A stretch of DNA of 9,840 nt, from assembly GCA_964384095.1 (NCBI GenBank), contig CAYLKC010000071.1:1-9840 (forward strand), written 5' to 3'. The translations under genes and the position numbers were made by a program. The notes below the pieces were generated by a model. It was not told the DNA's origin. It worked only from the letters and a program-made list of their open reading frames with translations, and ran no database searches. Position 1 is the stretch's first letter, and each line of letters starts with the position of its first letter. This document shows, one piece after another, positions 6,461 to 9,840 of this stretch. This stretch comes from JAITWN01 sp964384095. GTDB lineage: Bacteria; Pseudomonadota; Gammaproteobacteria; SZUA-140.

Positions 6461-7378
6461 TCAGAATCCGTTACCGGCCGGGACCTGTCGCGCGATGATG
6501 CGCAGGCCGGCGATCAGGTCGTCACCCATCGGCGTGACGCCGCAGGCGGCGATGGTTTCGCGATGCGGCTCTGTGCAGCCGCCGCCGACGAAGACCGGAA
6601 CCTCGACATCGCCGGCCAGCGCCGCCAGCCCGCGGGCGAGGGCGGCGGCGTCGACGGTGACCGACCCCGACAGCACGATCGCAGCGGCGCCGGTACGGCG
6701 GACGACATGGGGCAGGTCCGCGAGCGGCATGTTGGCGCCGAGCAGGACCAGGCGATAGCCGCGCGCATGGGCGGCGAGCGCGAACAGCAGCAGCCCGAAT
6801 TCATGTTGTTCGTCGGGCAGGCAGGCGGCGACCAGTCTCGGCCCGTTGTTCTGCAGGTTGCGATGATGGAAGCGGCCGCCGAGCTTGTTGCGCAGGAACA
6901 CGCTGAAGAAGTGTTCCTCGGCGACCCCGCCGGGTTCGGTGGACCAGCGTTCGCCGAGGTCGTCGAGGAGCGGCAGCAGCAGACGGCGTGTGACGACGTC
7001 AACCGGGTACAGCGACATCGTCTCGTTGTACAGCGCCTCGAGCCGGGCCTCGTCAAAGCCGGCAATCGCGGCGAGCATCGATTCGCGGTAACCGCGCCAC
7101 GGGGCCGGATCGTTCGCAGGCGCCGGTGAGGCCGTGTCCGCGCCGGGTTCGAGCGCCGGTCCGACCCGGCTGATGGTGATGCCGCGGTCGAGCAGTTCGA
7201 GGATTGAGCGGATCTTCGCGACGTCCTGTTCGGTATAGAGACGATGACCGGAATCGGTGCGCAAGGGCCGCAGCAGGCCGTAGCGGCGCTCCCAGGCGCG
7301 CAAGGTGACCGCGTTGACGCCGGTCATCGCCGACACCGTGCTGATCTGGAACAGGGCCTGCCCGCCGTTTGCCTGCAT
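6461..7378 (-). CDS. litR: MerR-type B12-dependent photoreceptor repressor, CarH/LitR family
   Basis: 305-residue regulator. Residues 10-75 are a MerR winged helix (ISTVSAMTGVNAVTLRAWERR, then GHRLYTEQDV). A Pro/Ala linker (78-93) leads to a helical bundle with W145 and E155-H156, an exact Wx9EH motif, and then a Rossmann-like cobalamin domain with E190-x-H192-xx-G195 (ExHxxG; His192 would be the lower axial ligand, as His177 in Thermus CarH). These two signatures mark AdoCbl-binding MerR photoreceptors, which repress in the dark as tetramers and fall apart in light. One difference stands out: the residue after the Trp is Ser146, where Thermus CarH has His132, the ligand that caps cobalt after photolysis. 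It heads the lipid operon, and tandem CarH-like operators overlap its own promoter, which argues for autorepression. Start ATG 7378 has GAGG upstream. The alternative is a light-independent B12 sensor. Confidence 0.92.
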   Translation of the reverse strand: MQANGGQALFQISTVSAMTGVNAVTLRAWERRYGLLRPLRTDSGHRLYTEQDVAKIRSILELLDRGITISRVGPALEPGADTASPAPANDPAPWRGYRESMLAAIAGFDEARLEALYNETMSLYPVDVVTRRLLLPLLDDLGERWSTEPGGVAEEHFFSVFLRNKLGGRFHHRNLQNNGPRLVAACLPDEQHEFGLLLFALAAHARGYRLVLLGANMPLADLPHVVRRTGAAAIVLSGSVTVDAAALARGLAALAGDVEVPVFVGGGCTEPHRETIAACGVTPMGDDLIAGLRIIARQVPAGNGF

Positions 7379-7393
7379 TGCCTCATCACCCGC

Positions 7394-7427
7394 CTGTACA
7401 AGAGTTGTACATATCTTGTATAAAGTG
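7394..7427. promoter_or_regulatory. CarH/LitR operator: three tandem 11-bp direct repeats
   Basis: Three head-to-tail 11-bp units on the plus strand: TGTACAAGAGT (7395-7405), TGTACATATCT (7406-7416) and TGTATAAAGTG (7417-7427). They are spaced with no gap, and each is preceded by one free base, fitting the published CarH operator form nTnTACAnnnn. The third unit differs only at C to T. The array covers the -10 and start region of the minus-strand promoter, so a bound tetramer would block RNA polymerase. Recognition by the adjacent regulator is inferred from family and position. Confidence 0.85.
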
Positions 7428-7442
7428 CAGACAGGCTGTCAA
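7415..7442 (-). promoter_or_regulatory. Sigma-70 promoter of the litR-lipid operon
   Basis: Minus strand: a perfect TTGACA -35 at 7442-7437 and, 16 bases on, TACAAG (7420-7415) as -10; the overlapping TATACA is an alternative at 14. Expected transcript start is near 7408, about 30 nt before the regulator ATG. The -10 lies in the second and third operator repeats. The -35 sits in an 11-bp perfect inverted repeat GACAGGCTGTC (7430-7440) that could bind a further regulator or be chance. Confidence 0.65.
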
Positions 7443-7498
7443 TGACTTTCAAAAAATTATTTTATTTATAGTCAAGACATGAGGATATAAGCTCCTTC
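7443..7498. other. AT-rich spacer between the divergent control sites
   Basis: This stretch is markedly AT-rich in an otherwise GC-rich window. It includes an A-run and TTATTTTATTTATAG (7457-7471). On the minus strand it lies just upstream of TTGACA, where an UP element would act. On the plus strand it offers weak -10-like hexamers, TATAGT (7467-7472) and TATAAG (7486-7491), without convincing -35 partners. No gene is seen here. Confidence 0.5.
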
Positions 7499-7524
7499 GT
7501 GATGTACAACTTGTGTATCACTAT
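7499..7524. promoter_or_regulatory. Second putative LitR/CarH site, upstream of the glycosyltransferase
   Basis: TGTACA at 7503-7508 and TGTATC at 7514-7519 are exactly 11 bases apart, the same spacing as in the array next to the regulator. They are also part of a near-palindrome (7499-7521) with arms GTGAT/ATCAC and ACAA/TTGT. It is weaker than the main array: two units, the second degenerate. It could be bound by the photoreceptor as a low-affinity site, or be the dyad of another regulator. It is positioned to act on the plus-strand transcript. Confidence 0.5.
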
Positions 7525-7568
7525 GGTCCGGGACAGAAAAAAGTCGAAAATCTGACGCCGGCTTGCGG

Positions 7569-7574
7569 TACAAT
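7569..7574 (+). promoter_or_regulatory. Candidate -10 of the glycosyltransferase operon
   Basis: TACAAT, a good -10 hexamer, lies 20 bases before the ATG at 7594 and would start transcription near 7581. No clear -35 is at 16-18 bases, so it may need an activator, or the real promoter may be further upstream near TATAAG (7486-7491), in which case the second operator would lie at the start site. No good Shine-Dalgarno precedes the ATG. Confidence 0.35.
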
Positions 7575-7593
7575 CACGACTTTTCGGTGTCCG

Positions 7594-8928
7594 ATGGCCA
7601 ACAGACCGATCTACCTCCCCGTTCGCATCAAGCTGATCCTTGCCAGCCTCGTGGCCCTGGGCTGGTTCAGCGTGAGCTTTCTGCTGGCCGGCTACTGGGT
7701 CGACCAGCTCGCTACGCTCGTCGGTCCTGTGGCCGCCTGGCTCATCATCGCCGGCATCGCGCTGATCCCGGGGCTGGCCAACGCCTTTCTGATCGCCGGA
7801 CTGCTGCTCGATCGTCGGCCCGAATACGCCCGCACCGAGGGCTTCCCGCCGGTGTCGGTGCTGATCGCCGCATTCGACGAGGAACGGACGATTCGCGTGA
7901 CCGTCGAGACCGTCGCGCAGCAGAGCTACGACGGGCCGATCGAGATCATCGTCATCGATGATGGCTCGCGCGACCGCACCGCGGCCATCGTCGATGAGCT
8001 GATCGCGGAGCATCATTACGGCAGCCGCATCACGCTGAGGTTGCTGCGGCTCGACCGCAACGGCGGCAAGGCCGGGGCCCTCAATGCCGGGCTGCGCGAA
8101 TCGAGCCATGACCTGATCGTGACGATCGATGCCGACACCTGGATGCGCGACGGCAGCCTGGCCGCGATCGTTGCGAACCTGATCGACGGGCCGCCAAACA
8201 CCGCCGCGGTCGCCGGCACGGTACTGGTGCGCAATTCGCGGCGGAACCTGCTGACAGCGCTGCAAGAGTGGGATTACTTTCACGGTATCGCGGTGGTCAA
8301 GCGCATCCAGTCGCTGTTCCAGGGCACGCTGGTGGCGCAGGGCGCGTTTTCGCTGTACCGGCGCGAGTGTCTGGAGGCGATCGGCGGCTGGACCGAGACC
8401 CTCGGCGAGGACATCGTCCTGACCTGGGCCCTGCTGGCGCGTGGCTGGCGCGTCGGCTATGCCGAGAACGCCTTCGTGTTCACCCACGTGCCGGAAAACT
8501 ACCGGCAGTTCTATCGCCAGCGCCGGCGCTGGTCGCGTGGCCTGATCGAGGCCTTCCGGCTGCATCCGGGTGTGCTGATCCGTCCGCGCTACAATTCGCC
8601 GTTCATCTGGCTGAATCTGCTGTTCCCGTATCTCGACGTGCTCTATCTCTTCGTGTTCGTGCCCGGCGTGCTCGCCGCGGTCTTCTTCCAGTTCTACGCG
8701 GTGGTCGGACTGATGACGGTGATCGTACTGCCGCTGGCGCTGCTGCTGAATACGATCATGTTCTTCCGCCAGCGGCGGATCTTCCGCACGCATGGCCTCG
8801 AGGTGCGACGCAATTACGCCGGCTTCCTGTTCTACATGCTGGTCTACCAGGTGCTGATGGCGCCGGCCAGCGTGGCCGGTTATTTCTCCGAGTTGTTCAA
8901 CAGGCGCAAGGCCTGGGGGACCAAGTGA
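7594..8928 (+). CDS. Processive family-2 glycosyltransferase, PgaC/IcaA/NodC-like
   Basis: 444-residue inner-membrane polysaccharide synthase. Two N-terminal membrane spans (about 12-34 and 45-72) are followed by a GT-A catalytic domain: VSVLIAAFDEE (87-97), IVIDDGS (119-125, UDP binding), DAD (179-181, metal site), GED (271-273, general base Asp273) and QRRRW (309-313, the mark of processive synthases). Three or so C-terminal spans (337-363, 367-391, 409-430) form the channel. Layout and length match PgaC-type poly-N-acetylglucosamine synthases (about 440 residues), but the sugar cannot be read from sequence; the E. coli YaiP type is another option. ATG 7594 is used: the frame is open to a GTG at 7513, but that start lies inside the operator-like site and would add a non-hydrophobic leader. 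It overlaps the next gene by 4 nt (GTGA). No deacetylase or PilZ/c-di-GMP gene is visible in this window. Confidence 0.92.
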   Translation: MANRPIYLPVRIKLILASLVALGWFSVSFLLAGYWVDQLATLVGPVAAWLIIAGIALIPGLANAFLIAGLLLDRRPEYARTEGFPPVSVLIAAFDEERTIRVTVETVAQQSYDGPIEIIVIDDGSRDRTAAIVDELIAEHHYGSRITLRLLRLDRNGGKAGALNAGLRESSHDLIVTIDADTWMRDGSLAAIVANLIDGPPNTAAVAGTVLVRNSRRNLLTALQEWDYFHGIAVVKRIQSLFQGTLVAQGAFSLYRRECLEAIGGWTETLGEDIVLTWALLARGWRVGYAENAFVFTHVPENYRQFYRQRRRWSRGLIEAFRLHPGVLIRPRYNSPFIWLNLLFPYLDVLYLFVFVPGVLAAVFFQFYAVVGLMTVIVLPLALLLNTIMFFRQRRIFRTHGLEVRRNYAGFLFYMLVYQVLMAPASVAGYFSELFNRRKAWGTK

Positions 8929-9840
8929 GGTGGGTGTTTGCGCTGCTGTGCGCGCTGTGCGCCGCGGGCAGCGTCGGTGCCGCGCGCGTCGCAGTCGATC
9001 AGCTCTATGTCAACGACAGCGACGGCATGTGGCAATACCGCTTGCTGGCCGGCAGTGAACACCGGCTCGATACCCCGATCACGGGCGGCAGCGCCGGCTT
9101 CCGCGCCGGCCGCTGGCGTATCGATGACAGCGCCGGGCGCGAGGACTTCGACATGCTGCGCCTGTACTATGACAGCGGCGAGACACGCGCCTGGCGCGCG
9201 CGCGCCGGCCTTGCGCAATTGTCCGGTGAGGGTTCGCCGACGCTCGGTGATGTGCTGCTGAACTGGAGCAGTGACCGCTGGTATGTCGAGGGTAGCGCGC
9301 AACGCGAGCTGATCGATACCGTCACTGCGATTCGCCTGCATACCCTCGTCGATACCTGGAGCCTGTCCGCCGACTACCGCATCGCGCCCGAATGGACCGC
9401 CGTGGGCGCGCTGTACACGCAATCGATCACCGATGGCAACCGCCGCTTCGGGCAGGTCGCGCGACTCGTCTACAGCCCTGCGCGTTTCGAGGGGCTGACC
9501 CTGCAGGGCCGGGTGCGTCATGTCAGCAGCGACTTCAACGGCCTCGGCTATTTCAGCCCGGATCGCCTGCTGGAGTCGATGGTGTTGCTCGGGTATCGCC
9601 GCCCGCTGTTCAGTGATGACTGGGTTGGCGGCGCGCAGATCGGCGCGGGCCGCCAGGAGATCGACCGCGTGATCGACAACGGGCTCTATCTCGCCGAGCT
9701 GAGTCTGCGTGGCTGGTTCACCGAGCGCATCGGCATCGACAGCCGCGCCGGCTGTTCCAGTGCCGGCGGTTCCGCGACCGGACAAGGCGATTCCGGCTAT
9801 CGCTACTGCAGTGTCCACTTCTCGCTCATCGGCGCCTGGT
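8925..9840 (+). CDS. Secreted outer-membrane beta-barrel protein, PgaA/YaiO/BcsC-barrel-like (reaches window end)
   Basis: Open from GTG 8925 to the last base (305 codons, no stop). The first ~20 residues (MRWVFALLCALCAAGSVGAA) are a signal peptide, so the GTG start is well placed, and it overlaps the glycosyltransferase TGA as GTGA. From about residue 75 on, short alternating strands separated by Asp/Gly/Ser-rich turns fit a transmembrane beta-barrel. The LGYFSPDRLLES segment (207-218) recalls the YFSP motif in the C-terminal barrels of BcsC and PgaA. Cys277 and Cys295 could bridge an outer loop. The last complete codons read LIGAW and the next base is T, so the protein may end here on an aromatic residue, as many barrels do. 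No TPR region is present, which separates it from full-length PgaA. Probable export pore or envelope partner for the polymer made by the synthase; family assignment is moderate. Confidence 0.8.
   Translation, partial: MRWVFALLCALCAAGSVGAARVAVDQLYVNDSDGMWQYRLLAGSEHRLDTPITGGSAGFRAGRWRIDDSAGREDFDMLRLYYDSGETRAWRARAGLAQLSGEGSPTLGDVLLNWSSDRWYVEGSAQRELIDTVTAIRLHTLVDTWSLSADYRIAPEWTAVGALYTQSITDGNRRFGQVARLVYSPARFEGLTLQGRVRHVSSDFNGLGYFSPDRLLESMVLLGYRRPLFSDDWVGGAQIGAGRQEIDRVIDNGLYLAELSLRGWFTERIGIDSRAGCSSAGGSATGQGDSGYRYCSVHFSLIGAW

Noticed and set aside
7394..7427. Tandem repeats as a CRISPR or mobile-element trace
   Set aside because: Units are 11 bp with no spacers, no cas genes or transposase are near, and position and sequence fit a MerR/CarH operator.
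7513..7593. GTG 7513 as start of the glycosyltransferase
   Set aside because: It lies inside the operator-like site and upstream of the candidate -10, and would add 27 residues not typical of the family; ATG 7594 begins just before the first membrane span.
7462..8793. 443-residue minus-strand open frame opposite the glycosyltransferase
   Set aside because: Rich in His/Gln/Arg/Asp repeats that are the reverse complement of hydrophobic codons; the plus strand has all GT2 motifs. It would also run through the control region.
8880..9818. 312-residue minus-strand open frame at the right end
   Set aside because: Antisense to the coupled signal-peptide barrel gene on the plus strand; Ala/Gln/Arg-rich translation without domains.

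Overview
The window reads as the genome of a Gram-negative, GC-rich proteobacterium, possibly a gammaproteobacterium. The basis is a lipobox lipoprotein of the Blc type, a predicted outer-membrane barrel, an exopolysaccharide-type glycosyltransferase, and strong G/C third-position use that opens long antisense frames. The exact lineage cannot be read from the sequence. No RNA gene, mobile element or CRISPR array was seen.

Left and centre (1-7378, minus strand): one tightly packed operon read right to left. It begins with a MerR-type regulator carrying a cobalamin-binding photoreceptor half (CarH/LitR type, 7378-6461). After it come a Cfa/coclaurine-methyltransferase-like SAM enzyme (6435-5386), a DUF2878 membrane protein (5382-4828), a DUF1295 membrane protein (4831-4037), an exported DUF6134-like protein (4040-3402), a Blc-type lipocalin lipoprotein (3405-2845), a COG2907-type FAD oxidoreductase (2848-1568), a DUF1365 protein (1599-805) and a second Cfa-family methyltransferase that runs off the left edge (808-1). 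Five of the eight junctions are 4-nt ATGA overlaps, one is a 32-nt overlap and one has a 3-nt gap. Related genes (FAD oxidoreductase, DUF1365, Cfa-like, DUF2878, DUF1295, lipocalin) form the singlet-oxygen/light-responsive lipid clusters of other proteobacteria. These include clusters linked to methylated and furan fatty acids. I infer a membrane-lipid modification operon acting on existing phospholipid acyl chains and serving photo-oxidative defence.

Intergenic control region (7379-7593): a short AT-rich divergent region. Next to the regulator are three exact tandem 11-bp repeats starting TGTACA/TGTACA/TGTATA. They fit the published CarH operator form nTnTACAnnnn and overlap the -10 of a TTGACA promoter for the minus-strand operon. 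A second site, with two half-sites at the same 11-bp spacing inside a near-palindrome, lies on the other side, ahead of the plus-strand genes.

Right (7594-9840, plus strand): a processive family-2 glycosyltransferase of the PgaC/IcaA/NodC kind, translationally coupled (4-nt GTGA overlap) to a secreted, probable outer-membrane beta-barrel protein that is open to the window edge. This looks like a small exopolysaccharide synthesis/export pair.

How it fits together (inference): in the dark, AdoCbl-bound regulator would sit on the tandem repeats and block the lipid operon together with its own gene. Light would break the cobalt-carbon bond and release repression. If the second site is also bound, the same photoreceptor would control exopolysaccharide synthesis in the opposite direction. 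The regulator keeps the AdoCbl-binding signatures (Wx9EH and ExHxxG) but has Ser where Thermus CarH has the histidine that caps cobalt after photolysis.
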